Below, one piece after another: positions 22,339-33,889 of a stretch of 64,000 bases of DNA. The position numbers and the translations under genes are program-made. The notes beneath the pieces were generated by a model that did no database searches, was not told the origin of the DNA, and was given only the letters and a program-made list of their open reading frames with translations. This DNA comes from Orobanche coerulescens (lineage: Eukaryota; Streptophyta; Magnoliopsida; Lamiales; Orobanchaceae). Within the stretch, counting starts at the first letter, position 1; the number at the start of each line of letters is the position of its first letter. The stretch lies in contig CM065816.1 of NCBI GenBank assembly GCA_033398695.1, positions 131,661,358 to 131,725,357 of the forward strand, in the 5' to 3' direction.

Positions 22339-23525
22339 GGTGAAGGAGGAGCTGGTGTGGCGGCAGGAGAAGAGAAAGAAAAGATGAGGAGAAAGAAAAA
22401 GAGAAATCAATGAAGAAGAAGGGAAAGAGGAAGAAAGAGAAATGGAGCCGGAGAAGGAGCGAGCCTGCCAACGAAGCTGCAGATAGGATTGTTGTGCCTC
22501 CCAGACACCACCCTAGATGCAGAGTCGGGCAGAGGACTCAAGGTCGCACCCCAGAGAAGACTCTATCTCGACCTCCCTGCCGCAGACAGAGAGCCTGCAA
22601 TGAGTGGCTCCTTGTCAAGGCTCGGGAGAACACTCCCCATCAGCTCGCTTATCTCCCAACATGACCGAGCCGATCAAGCGATTGTCGAGACACCCTTGGG
22701 GAGTCATTGTCAACACAGTCACTCCCGACCTTCAACGTATAAATGCCAAGATTGATACCTTGCCGCAAAGTCGATCCTCGGCCTCCTCCTCCTACAAATG
22801 CAGAATGCCTTTTGGCATGTCCGATTGGATGAGCCGCATGGAGCAACAATTAACAACCCTCATTGATCTTTGGCAAAAAGGGGGAAGAGAGGATTCAGGG
22901 GAAGGGAGAGAATTCGTATAAGAAAAAGCAGGATGTTCCCGGCTTGAAGGTCCATCTAGCTCAAGAGGAAGGAACTCGTAGAAGAAGAAGACAAGGCCGA
23001 CTGAAGGGAAGCGCAGAAGGACCAGAGGCGGCTTCGAACCTACTCTTGAGTGGGAAGGTCCTGAGCTATGGTATGTGGAAGATTTCGCCCACTTGAAGCT
23101 ATTGAATTTTGGGAGCTGCTAGGAAGAAGTTCATCAGAGACTTTTATGTCTGGGAACTTCTTCAGGATGACAAACTCTCCCCACAGGAGATTTTCATCAA
23201 CTGGATGGAAGCAGTTCATCCCAAGCTTTGGGCTATTCTAAAGAAGCATGCAAAAGAACAAAAAGCTTTTCCCATGATCCCTAAATTTAGAGCTGAAGAA
23301 GCACCAGTCCGCATGGATGGTGAGCTTGATGAACTAAAACTCCAGGAGGAAATCAAGCGAGTCTGCCTTGAAAACAAATTCAGATCGCAGGAGGAGCAGG
23401 ACTTCGCAGCTCTAGTGGTGAAAAGGAAGTATGGCCTTGCTCCAGTCAAGGTAAGACCCATTGGAGCCAAACCATTCAGACCTGCCAAGCAGCCTGTTCG
23501 CAGAGGCAGAGGAAGAGGCAGATGA
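22339..23525 (+). pseudogene. Copia G extra ORF, part 3, C-terminal region
   Basis: Three overlapping frame segments. The last, 23109-23525, is open for 138 codons, has no ATG at its start, and ends in the basic tail QPVRRGRGRGR. It contains RKKFIRDFYVWELLQDDKL and a Lys/Glu-rich probable coiled coil (about 23300-23420). Between 22340 and 23100 frames are short. The segment reads best as the decayed C-terminus of the same protein. The following 210 bp to the polypurine tract are T-rich untranslated sequence. Confidence 0.55.
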
Positions 23526-23737
23526 CCTTTTATATATATTTTTTTTCTTACTTGTAATTTTATTTTTCTGTACTTAAACATTCTTGTATAATTTCTATGA
23601 TAAAGTCAGAAAACTTTTGTGAACAGTCTGTTGAATGACAATTTTCCAGTTGTCTCAATATTAGACTGATTTCAGTTTTGTCTTGCACTTAAGTGCAGAC
23701 TTGGCCATTTGATTTCTTACTTAGTTTTGCCATCATC

Positions 23738-23752
23738 AAAATAGGGGGAATT
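23738..23752 (+). other. Polypurine tract of copia G
   Basis: AAAATAGGGGGAATT immediately precedes the 3' LTR, the expected priming site for plus-strand DNA. Confidence 0.88.
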
Positions 23753-25166
23753 TGTTAGGAATACTTGTTAGATTTTGATGATGTCATTAATTTAAAATCA
23801 AATGTTTATTAATTGGCAAAATGTAAGGAAGAACCAAATGAGTATCTTCCATAGGCCAAAATGTGTTAAGTATAAAATTGGCAAAATGTAAAGAAGAACC
23901 AAATGAGTATCTTCTGTAGGCCAAAGTTAGTTAGGCTGAAAATCGGCTAAGTACTAAAGTACAGTCTAGTCTATCAAGAGAAGTACAGCCGACTCCAATC
24001 AGAGTAGCCCTGGTCAACTAAAATTGTCAGAGTAGTTTGACCAGACTGCAGCCGAGGAACCTCAGGGAAGTCACCTGACCAGACAAGTCTCAAACAGTAT
24101 ACAGCCGAGACGACTTACCTGCAGAGAAGTAAGCTGCACTTCAGTCTACTCAACTACAGCCTAGTACTCCAAGTCCACGTCAGCATGCTTTGAAAAGTCA
24201 AATATTACGGAAAGCTCACATGCAACGTGAAGGGACAAATTGGAGTGATTCCCGCAAGAGATATGATTTATTTAAATCATCCTGACCCACCGTGAAGACG
24301 TTAATCCTTTTATATTCAAAAGATTCGGCGCTCACATGCAGAAGTCATCACAACGGTCGGAAGATGAAATTAAATAATGGGAATCCAGCCTTGCAACGTT
24401 CAGAAAAGATTAAACAATGAAGTCTCTCTCCAACGGACGGATTTGTTCAGATTTGCAACGGCTACAAGGAAGAAGCTCAGAGATCGTGATCTATATATAT
24501 CCACAGATTTGAAACTGAGAAAACAACCGGTGCGAACTTATACTCTAAGCGATCAAAGCAAACAAAGCAATCCTAAGCAAACAAATAGCATCGAGAAAAA
24601 GAGCAGATCCAAAAGTTCATATTCAAGGAAGCTCTTTAGTTGGAGAAGACAAACACTCTTGTCTTTAAATCTTGAGTAAGGGGTACTTCACTGGTTGAAG
24701 TAGCAGACTGTAAAGGCATCCGAGGATCGAGGATCAAGAGGTGCAAGGAGATCGAGTTTGTGTACAACGGCACGGAATTCCACCGGTTGGAAGTCAGTGC
24801 GTAGTGAATCACTGTAATATTTATCACTGGTTGAGAATTATAGTGAATTCATCTCCAACTGGTTTGGAGAAAAGTGGATTAGTAGAGGATTACCCCACCT
24901 CTGAGACCACTATAAATTGCCTGTGTTATTTACTGTTTTACTGCATCATACTCTAACTGCTGCATCCATTGTTAAGTGTTTCATTTAGTTAATATATATA
25001 TTCGTCATCAGCTGACTTCCGCACATATCCAAGAACAAACGACTCCTAGTCATTTGTTTGATCATCAGCTGAAGAAACTCACTCTTCGAGAAAAAGAGTT
25101 CAAGAGTTTCTACAAGTCTATTCACCCCCCCCTCTAGACTTGTTTCTGGACGACTTGTGACCTACA
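23753..25166 (+). repeat. 3' LTR of copia G
   Basis: 1414 bp, starting TGTTAGGAATAC and ending GTGACCTACA, followed by the GGCAC duplication at 25167-25171. It differs from the 5' LTR mainly at sites where this copy has CTG or CAG and the other has CCG, TCG or a deletion. Confidence 0.95.
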
Positions 25167-25171
25167 GGCAC

Positions 25172-25365
25172 AACACAAAGAAAGGAGACTTACATCCACA
25201 GGTCACACGAAGATGATGATCACCCCACGATACTAATCACGACCAACCAACTCAGACGACGCGTCGCGACACGACTCAGTCAGATAAAATCCGACGAGAC
25301 AAAACTCAACAGACACCACTGACCCGACAGCCTAGGTTTCCACAACCTAAGCTCTGATACCATTC
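25172..25365 (-). other. Interior of element F, 5' end with primer-binding site
   Basis: Remainder of F's interior next to its native 5' LTR. GCTCTGATACCA at 25351-25362 is the exact complement of the initiator tRNA-Met priming sequence TGGTATCAGAGC, three bases from the LTR, which fixes F's orientation as minus. No coding sequence. Confidence 0.85.
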
Positions 25366-28300
25366 TGTAACACCCCCAATCCGCTCAGGGATATTACACG
25401 CCGCAGACCCTCTCCGTGAGGATCCACCAGGCTAGACATCAAAACAACACATTACATTACATACCGATGAATCAAAATAACGAACCAATAGACCGATTTG
25501 GTCTTTCGTCACTGACTTACAAATCAAAATACATAAACTCACCCAGACTCATACCCACGCAAGGGTAAAATACTTGCAACGAACAATAAGACAGTGGAAA
25601 AGACATTTCAATGGACTTCGACTAACTTAACCCAAAACTGGCCTTCGTGTGATTAGTATCATTCGTCTTTCATCATCCCTCGTACCGATCCTGTGTCTTG
25701 TTCCCGAAAACCTGCATGTACCTGGACACAATACAGATATCCACCCCCCGAGTACTCGGGGGTTAGCAAAAATCCACTGTTTCGCTAGTGCAAGTATAAA
25801 GTGCAAAAACGAGCCATACACAACACATTCCGAGAATACAACGAAAGACTTCCCGAGGTATATTTAGATAAAAATAGTTCAAGTCTTGAAAGTAGAAACG
25901 AAGTAAGTAAGCACTTTGAAAACACTTCCAGATATCGGGAGTTTTGAAAACATTTGAAATTGAAAAGTTCTTAATTCCTCGAAAGTCATTTAGGGTCACA
26001 ACCCCAAAGTTCTTTTTCCAAAATGCAAATCCGTTAACAAAACGCGGGGTCCACGACCCAACCATTACGGTCACAAAACACAGGGTTCACGACCCGATCA
26101 TCCACTTCAATTCACTTACAAGTGCACATTACACATAACATATTAACCTTATGCCATTCTAGCCAAGCACCAAGACTCGATATATAATGTCTCTCGACCC
26201 CGAGCGCAAAGCATTGTGATACTCCGGACAATATCACAACTAATCATCAAAACATCAACATCAATATCACAGAAACCACACTTGGTAACCCGTGGCCGTA
26301 CCCATTAGTATCGGCCCCCAGAGGCCCCGTCGGACCGTCCCCAGGTGGGAAACCACTTCCGCGGCCGTACCCATTAGTATCGGCCCCCAGAGGTCCCGTC
26401 GAACCTTCCCCAGGTGGAAGAACATCAATACACGCACCCAAGTCCACTCCCGTGGCCGTACCCATTAGTATCGGGCCCCAGAGGCCACATGCCATCCCCA
26501 GGTGGAAGAGTAACAACTCGCAGATTACAAAACCACGACTCTCAAAGGTTAAACACACAAAATATATATAGTCGAGGTACCTTGCTAGAATGGCCACATT
26601 ATCCAACACGTACTCACGACCCAGAACTATATCGATTCACAAGGGAGCACAAGATCCCAATAGCACCGAACGACACAACCCATATCACAAAACTCACAAA
26701 TTCATCCATAACCACGGGACTCCAAGCACATTATTTGACAAGAGAATTACACTTTACATTTACCGATGCCATAATCATACATAATGACATCACACGAAAG
26801 TAAGGTGATCCTATACTCGAAACTAGCACACATAATCAACTAAGCATATTAATTCCCGACCCACACGGGTCACCTTTACGAAAACCAGGATGGTAAATAT
26901 ACCGATTCTTTTGAAAAATGATTATAAATATTTATTTAGCACATATCGACACTTAGCAACCATTATATCCACAAAACACATAATGTATGGGCAAGATACT
27001 TGCCTCGAAACCACGATCACAACAAGACGACGGATGAAATACGGTCGAATAGCCCCGAACCCCCGAACAATATCAAGAACGCAATAGCACCACGAGTACT
27101 ACGAGAATAACACCACACAAATCATCAATCACCAAACGGGATTCAACATCGGAAATCCTCGAGCACCTATAATCCTCCGGAAGGAACAACAAAAGATGAT
27201 TACGACAAGAATCAAGGTAAAAACGATGGAAATCCCAACAAACTATCGAAAGGAACTCATTGGGGCATTTAATCGAACACTAAATGTTCAAAAATTCCCA
27301 AGAACACTCGAATCGTCAATCTAGTTAAAAAAACTCGATATATGGATATATACAATCTGTAGAAAACGATTAATAACATCATACTACACCAACCGATGTA
27401 TCAAAATCGGATTAGAAACGAAATCAAGAACAATTTCTCCGAAAAGTCAACTTGAAGGAAAATCAAGAAATATACCTTGATTCGACGAAACAGACGGATT
27501 AGATGTTGATATAATCAACAAGAATCTTCCAAAACGCCTTGGAATGAGTAGAATCGGCCAAGAGCACCTCCTACCGGTCACTCCCGTCCGCAGCCGCACA
27601 GAAACGAGGAAAAATGAAAAAAAACGAAGTCTGGCCGAGCCAGGCCTATATATGGCCGGGCAGGTTACGGCCAGAATCGGCAAAGGCCTTACGGCCGTAA
27701 CTCGCCCCTACGGCCGTACTCGGCAGCCTTACGGCCGTAATGCATTCGTCAAAAATCCGCCCGCACCCGAACACTTACTACCAGAATCGCACACATTACG
27801 GCCATAACCGCCTTCGTCGGGAAGCCGCCAGCGTCATACGGCCGTACCGATCAATCCTTACGGCCGTAATCGCACACATTATGGCCGTAATCGCACCTTA
27901 CGGCCGTAACTCGCCAAAGCAGTGCCTCGCTCCGTAGGCCACTCCGACGGCCGGACGACCGAAACCCGAACTGAGTAAAACCGAAGATACGGTTATGAAG
28001 TACTCGCAAAGACGAATCCAAGCGCTAAGAGAACACACGATTCCGACCACCCAAGTGTCGGAATTCGACAACTAAGTAATTACCCCAAACTTTGGGAAAT
28101 TACTAAAATGGCCCACATCGCCCGGAAATCACGAGACACTATAGAATCACCGAACCAATGCTCGCAACCTGAAGAATAACATTAATTGAACTTACAAGAA
28201 ACTCAAACAACAGCTTTGACGAGATTCGCAAGAATCGAGCTCAAGTGCGGAAAAGTCGCCAAAAGACACGGAACTCAACAAAACAACACCGAAACGAACT

Positions 28301-28422
28301 CGGATGACAAAAAGTGCAGAATTAATCATTCTCGGAATGACGAAACGGTCATGAGCGAGTCGTCAAAACGAATTTTCGCCGAAAAAAGAAAATTACCGAA
28401 ATTCGAAATTGCGGATATTATA
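25366..28422 (-). repeat. 5' LTR of element F
   Basis: Starts TGTAACACCCCC and ends GGATATTATA, so the native 5' terminus is TATAATATCC rather than TGTAATATCC as in the partner. It contains the minisatellite (about 26290-26512) and, at 27661-27935, the palindrome cluster. The GC-rich part is where it departs most from its partner, by short indels. Followed by the GTCGT duplication at 28423-28427. Confidence 0.95.
27647..27935 (-). promoter_or_regulatory. F 5' LTR promoter: TATA box and palindromes
   Basis: TATATATGG at 27647-27655 (TATA box on the minus strand) with repeated TTACGGCCGTAA-type words at 27661-27935. It mirrors 9861-10160 and, being the native 5' LTR, is the copy that would drive transcription. 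Confidence 0.6.
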
Positions 28423-28427
28423 GTCGT

Positions 28428-29640
28428 AAGTGTGAAAATCGATTTTGGCGGAGTCTGAACAATGTTCATGATCACCTCATCTGCAACGGACCTTGTCTAA
28501 TGTTTGTAGAATGGATTTATGATGTTACTTCATTGAAAGACAGTAATATCATGATTTCCGAACTAGATACCAGATTTGATGACAATCTTGATGAGATGTT
28601 GAATGCCATGAAAGCCAACATGGGACCAAATGATGATGCAAGAAAATTTTATCGTCACGTTGAGGATGGAAAAGAACCCCTCTATCCTGGTTGTAAGAAG
28701 TTTTTTCGCTTAAGTTTTTTAGTTGGGCTTTACCATTGGAAGTGCATGCATGGTGTGACTGAGTCTGCATTTGGTGAGATATTACAGTTGATGAAAGAGG
28801 CTGTTCCTGATCTCAATGAGCCAGACTCCTTCAATTCCGCTAAAAAGATCATCAAGAATTTAGGTCTTGACTATGAGAAGATACATGCATGTCCAAATGA
28901 CTGCAGGTTGTATTGGGGTGTGAATAAAAATGAAGTATCTTACAAAACTTGTGGTGTTTCAGGGTGGCAGCGCGTGGCCCAAGAATCGAACAATGACAAC
29001 AAAATTCCTGCCAAAATGATGAGATATTTTCCGCTGACACCAAGGCTTCAACGGATGTTTATGTGTAGAGATTTTTCCAAACAAATGGTGTGGCATGCTG
29101 TAGAACGAAAAAAAGATGGGAAATTACGACATCCAGCTGATGGTGAAGCTTGGAAGATGATGAATGCCAAATATCCAAAATTCCCATCTGATAAACGCAT
29201 TGTGAGATTGGGTTTAGCTTCTGATGGATTCAATCCATTCCGCACAATGAGTTCCACACACAGCACATGGCCAATTGTAGTTGTAAACTACAATCTTCCT
29301 CCCTGGCTAAACATGAAACCAGAAAACTGAATCCTCTCAACCGTTATACCTGGCCCAAATAATCCCGGAAACAATATTGTTGTCTATATGCAACCGCTGA
29401 TAGAGGAGTTGAAAGGGCTGTGGAATACGGGAGTAGAAACGTACGATGCTTTGAATGATAAAACTTTTACATTACGTGCAACTGCCATATGGACCATTAG
29501 TGACTTCCCTGGATATGCAATGTTGTCAGGGTGGAACACAAAGGGAAGATTGTGTGTCCAATATGTCATTACGAGACATCTTCTATGTATTTGAAACATA
29601 GCAAGAAAGTGTGCTCTATGAACCATCAAAAGTTCTTAGA
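28428..29640 (+). pseudogene. CACTA transposase TNP2 domain
   Basis: Continues the domain cut at 7589: KCENRFWR, NNVHDHLICNGPC, then from 28500 an open run of 276 codons. It contains ESAFGEILQLMKEAVPD, YEKIHACPNDCRLYW (a Cys/His zinc-binding motif) and RLGLASDGFNPF with TWPIVVVNYNLPPWLNMK, the core of the TNP2/Transposase_21 family. A TGA at about 29328 stops the frame, after which MQPLIEELKGLWNTGVETYD (29388) and FPGYAMLSGWNTKG resume, and a second stop follows at about 29592. This protein cuts and joins the element ends. Confidence 0.92.
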
Positions 29641-30778
29641 CCCCAACCACAATTGACGATCTGATAAAAAGAGATTTAATGGTGATGTTGAGGCTAGAAC
29701 AAGTGATCCAATGTTAACCGGGAGGCAAAATGAAATAATGCTGGATGGTTACGACAATGATTTTGATGGCGTTGGTAAAAAACAAAAAGTAAGTTGTGAT
29801 GTCAACCCTTGGAATAAGAAGTCAATATTTTTTGACCTTCCATATTAGGGAGACAACTTAATTCGACATAACTTGGATGTGATACATATAGAAAAGAACA
29901 TTTATGATAGTGTTTTGGGCACTCTTTTAAATATTGGTGGTAAGACGAAGGACCATCTAAGTGCTCGATATGATTTGCAAGAATTAGGAATTCGAAAGGC
30001 CCTTCATCCGATCACCTCTGCCGATGGAAAGAAGATCCAAATTAGGGCGGCAAATTTTGACATGACAAACAAAGAAAAGGAAGTATTTTGTTCGATGCTT
30101 CAAAATGCTAAATTCCCATATGGTTTTGCTTCCAACATTGGCAAATGCATGCAAGATAAGAAAGTGGTGGTATATAAGAGTCATGATGCACATGTAATAA
30201 TGCAATTCTTGTTACAATTTGTTGTCAAAAGTACATTAAAGCCTGAGGTTGCAATTCCTTTGATCAGACTAGGTGAATTTTTAAGAGGTATATGTTCCTG
30301 AGTTATTGAGTTGGGTGAAATAAAGAAGCTGCATCTTGAGATTATCGAAATACTATGTCAACTTGAGACGATATTTCCAAATGCTTTCTTTGACATAATG
30401 ATTCACCTTCCGGTACATTTATGCAAGGAAATTGAATATGGTGGACCAGTCCACCAAATATGTATGTATTCGATTGAGCGGTACCTAGGTGTATTAAAAA
30501 AATATGCCTGCAATAAGAGCAGACTAGATGGGTCCATTGCAGAAGGGTATCTTGCTGATGAATGTTTGACGTTTTGTGCAAGATTTCTGAATGATGGTGA
30601 AGAGAAGTCATTGAAGGAGTCTGCAACTCCAAATGTAGAAACTGGTGGGTATTCTATTTGTTCGGGGAAAAACAAAACCGGGAAATATATTCACTTGCCT
30701 GAAGATATGTGGATCGCAGCTCATCGGTATATTTTATTTAACTACAATGACGAGGCAGTGGAAGAGCTAATTGAGTAA
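29641..30778 (+). pseudogene. CACTA transposase, TNP2 C-terminus and DUF4218
   Basis: In-frame pieces: NLDVIHIEKNIYDSVLGTLL (29866) and KTKDHLSARYDLQELGIR continue TNP2. From 30311 an open 155-codon run holds the DUF4218 block: LETIFPNAFFDIMIHLPVHL, EIEYGGPVHQICMYSIERYL, CNKSRLDGSIAEGYLADECL and FCARFLND. These regions follow TNP2 in all plant CACTA transposases I know. A TAG near 29849 and a TGA at 30299-30301 break the frame. The stop at 30776 precedes an AT-rich gap that may be an intron. Confidence 0.9.
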
Positions 30779-30859
30779 GCCCTTAAAGCTTAATAATCTG
30801 GAATATTTAATAAGTAATAAAGTAATTTATCTAAAACAGTAAATTGACACACTATACAT

Positions 30860-31618
30860 ATGTATAATTTCAGATCGTGCAATAGTGGACAATAACGTGA
30901 ATACCAAACGATATAAAAAAGAAAGAACACATACCGATGAAATATGTGAGTGGTTCAGGACTGAAATCAGGAAACAACCAGGGATTTCTAGGGAACTACT
31001 CTCCTTAGCAAAGGTTCCAAGATGAAATGCTAAGTTGTTTAGTGGTTATGTAATAAATGGCTATAGGTTTCATACAAAAAAAGGGATCGTAAGTGTACCA
31101 CGCAGAATAGTGGTATGTTTTTGACAGCCTTAACAACTAGTTTCGCAAGTTCAAAAGATCCTAATCCATCAATTGGGGATGTTAGTTACTACGGATCAAT
31201 TAAAGAAATATTAGAAGTTGACTACTGGGCTGCTTTGAGTGTTGTTTTGTTTAGGTGTACTTGGTATAAAGATGAAAAGGATTCTTTTGGTTTTACTCGA
31301 GTTAACATCAACCGAGTTTGTCAAAAAAATGATCCATATGTCATGGAAAATCAAGCGCAACAGGTGTTTTACATTGAAGATCCCGTTGAAAAACATTTCA
31401 ATTATCCTATTAAGAGGCTGTCAACGAAATTTCAGGAAGCCCAAGAGGATGCAGTTGAAAATTATTTAAATGGGCAATTTTCAAATGACACAATATTTCG
31501 TTCTATAATAGAAGAACAAGATCGTGAAGTTCACTGTTTTAGAGAAGACATCCCTGTCATAGAAATTCCCGTTTCGCCGCCTAAGAGAGTAAATCATGAA
31601 TCAGACTCGGTAATCTAA
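30860..31618 (+). pseudogene. CACTA transposase C-terminal region (DUF4216)
   Basis: After a gap ending in TTTCAG (about 30873), translation gives EICEWFRTEIRKQ, NGYRFHTKKG and TQNSGM. An open run to 31618 then includes DVSYYGSIKEILEVDY, ALSVVLFRCTWYKD and QAQQVFYIEDPVE. This is the DUF4216 domain that closes TNP2 proteins. A TGA near 31022 and a frame change near 31095 interrupt it. The C-terminus is acidic and ends at TAA 31616-31618. Confidence 0.88.
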
Positions 31619-31659
31619 TTTTAAAAATTAGATTAAGTGTAGTATAATAGACTTGTATG

Positions 31660-31855
31660 TGAAAATTAAACTTGTTTATACATTATTCTTGTTAAATAGT
31701 TAGATTTACCATCTTAATTTAGTTATTCAATTGTCATGTAATTCTAAACTTGTCTTGTACTTTATTCTTGTTAATTATTTAGTTAAGTGTCATGTATTTT
31801 TAAACTTGTCTTGTACATTATTCTTGTTAAATAGTAAGTTAATTATCATATAACT
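31660..31855. repeat. Imperfect AT-rich direct repeats
   Basis: Three degenerate units of about 60-75 bp sharing AAACTTGT, then TTATTCTTGTTAA (near 31668, 31744 and 31803). They lie between the two CACTA transcription units, in probable 3' flank or intron. No gene. Confidence 0.6.
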
Positions 31856-31885
31856 TGACTGACTATTTTTTCGGTATTTTATTAC

Positions 31886-32435
31886 AGGATGGAGAGTCTT
31901 GTTATATGATTGCACCACAACGGAGACTTTTTAAAGAATGAGTATTCTGGTGGAGATCACAAGATATTTGACTCGGACCCTGATAGGTTTTCATATGGAG
32001 TACTGATGGAGTGTGTTAAAGAAATAAAGTACGATGAGATTGAAGGGGTATATGTCCCTAAAGGGAAGAAGTGTGGATGGAAACTGATTTCAGATGATAA
32101 AACTCTTGGCGAATATATTAAAGGAAAATCCGAGGCTGATTTTTACATTGACTCCACTGTCGATGAGGCTATACCAGTAACAAACCAAATGCAACCACAT
32201 GTGATCGTAAGGCCAAGACCAAGCCCTCTTGCTAAGGAAAGGAATGGTGAGAAGCGGACTTTTGTGGCTCTAAAGACTATCAATGCCGAGATATCACAGA
32301 GGCTGAAGGCTGTGAATGATGAGAAGGAATGGAAGCTAAAGGCAGTGAATGATGAGAAGGAACGAAGGCTGAAGGAAGTGAATAATGAGAAGGAACAACA
32401 GCTGAACCCAAGGAAGAAATTATAATTAACAGCTG
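31886..32435 (+). pseudogene. CACTA second gene, N-terminal PB1-like segment
   Basis: Follows TTACAG at 31887, a plausible acceptor. From 31910 it reads HHNGDFLKNEYSGGDHKIF, DSDPDRFSYGVLMECVKEIK, then GWKLISDDKTLGEYI and ADFYIDSTVDEA. The order HHNGDF, YGVL, W-x-I and DFYID matches the PB1-like N-terminal region found in plant transposon proteins (family assignment from memory). Residues 130-165 are three tandem copies of LKAVNDEKE-type 12-mers, a probable charged coiled coil. The ORF ends at TAA 32423-32425. The absence of an ATG suggests a damaged or upstream start. Confidence 0.65.
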
Positions 32436-33722
32436 CTGAAACTAGTTCACATGAACTGATGGGTATGTCAGCCTATAAAAAAAGAATTTGAGAGAACTGG
32501 AGGAAATACAGAGACAGAGAGAACTGGTGGTGATGAATTGGTAAAAAATGTCGAAGGTCAAGGATGTAATGATTTTGAAATGAGAAGGAATCAGAATGTT
32601 TTGAAAAATTATGCTAAACTTGAAGAACTTCGATTGCTCAAAAGAAGTCTGCTAAGAGTAGTGAAAATGATAAAAATAAATGGAAGGAATCAAATGATGA
32701 TGCAGCTGAAAGTGAGTATGTCCAGAATATGAATAATGCTGAACCTGAACGACAAAGTGATAATGAGGATGATAATGTCACTTCAAAGGTATTTTTTTGC
32801 TTAATCTATGCATCAATTCATGTTTATAGTGGTGCGGGTGATTGAAAAATATAAATTTTTTGTAGAGAACAAAAAAGGTCAAGAGACAGAGAGTTGACAC
32901 CGGTGCTGGCCCAAGAACTCGTTCTCTAGCAAATAAATTGCCGGATTCATCTGAAAAGAAGGAAGCAACTGTCGGCGCAGCTTCACTTCCTTTAGAGGTA
33001 TTAATTTCGACAATATAATATTGTTATGTTTCTAATCATATGGGTCGAAAATTTTGACATTTGTGTCTCTTTATGTTTTGGTTATCAGCCGAGTTTTAAT
33101 TGTTGTGTTTTTTATTATTGAAATTATGTTTATGATCTGTTGAAGATTTATTAGATGCTACAACTCTCTTGTAGCATTTTCAATTAGGACGATAAGAATA
33201 CATTTGGTGCTGAATTGTAGTCGGTATTAGAATATACAATCTTACCATTGGGTCCGACCGCTTGATATACAAGAAGAAAGTACATTTTTTAAAATATTGA
33301 GGGGGGAATCCCCCCCATCACCACCACCACCACACACACCATCGTTGTAATTAATTACTAGTTACTTAGCTGCTTCCAATTTTATTTTTCCTCAGAAAAA
33401 AACGGATCACACTAGGATTCAGATAATATCTGAAGATAGCAAGCCAAAACTTGATCAAAGAATAACAATACATTACTAATTATGTTCATGCATAAAGTTA
33501 AAGAAAAAAAATAAGAGCACTTCCATGTTCTAAGCACTGTGAGCATAAATAAATGCAAGAAGATAGATTTTATGTTCAAAGTACTGTCCTATAAACCAAC
33601 AAGTATGTTTGTCCAAATCTTAGAACAGACAGAATAAAAAAGAATGCAATGCGCAACTGAAAAAACCACTGGGATTATTCTGACCAAACAGCTACACATG
33701 GGTACTGATTTCTAGCTAAGAT

Positions 33723-33767
<45 letters not shown>

Positions 33768-33889
33768 CAATCTTTACCAACATCGAAAATATATTTTTTT
33801 GAACAAAGGACAATAATACTTTCAGTTGCAAAATTCCTTGGTATTTTATTTATGGAGGGATTATTTATACTTAGAAGTTTATTCAACCA
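32436..33889 (+). other. CACTA second gene, exon relics and intronic sequence
   Basis: Lys/Glu/Asn-rich short frames continue to about 32790 (MRRNQNVLKNYAKLEELRLL). An exon-like piece at about 32867-32999 (KRQRVDTGAGPRTRSLANK) is bounded by TTGTAG and GAGGTATT. From 33000 to 33889 it is AT-rich, with a (CA)n(TA)n microsatellite at 33723-33767. No other coding signal. Confidence 0.5.
33723..33767. repeat. (CA)n(TA)n microsatellite
   Basis: About 13 CA units followed directly by about 10 TA units in an intron-like region of the CACTA element. Confidence 0.95.

Larger units (their letters stand above)
13247..25166 (+). mobile_element. Ty1/copia element G (SIRE/Maximus-like) with extra 3' ORF
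   Basis: Complete insertion of about 11.9 kb: LTRs 13247-14659 and 23753-25166, flanked by GGCAC at 13242-13246 and 25167-25171. Order is LTR, primer-binding site, gag, protease, integrase, RT and RNase H (the copia order, integrase before RT), then a long extra ORF region 20556-23525, polypurine tract and LTR. The extra ORF after pol is characteristic of the SIRE/Maximus lineage, where it is often called env-like. The polyprotein is broken by many frameshifts although the LTRs are very alike. Confidence 0.95.
7590..28422 (-). mobile_element. Gypsy-type LTR element F, long LTRs, non-coding interior (LARD-like)
   Basis: Two LTRs of 3069 and 3057 bp (7590-10658, 25366-28422) flanked by GTCGT at 7585-7589 and 28423-28427. 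Orientation is minus: a primer-binding site complementary to initiator tRNA-Met (complement of GCTCTGATACCA, 25351-25362) sits by the right LTR and a purine tract by the left. Outside nested copia G the interior is only about 2.8 kb, and I find no gag or pol domain in it. Long LTRs around a short non-coding interior fit a large retrotransposon derivative moved in trans. Its terminal sequences match chromoviruses A-C, suggesting that relationship. Confidence 0.92.

Noticed and set aside
22105..22410. Phe/Leu/Ser-rich minus-strand ORF resembling membrane protein
   Set aside because: It is the complement of the purine-rich acidic tract of the extra ORF, so hydrophobicity is a composition artefact.
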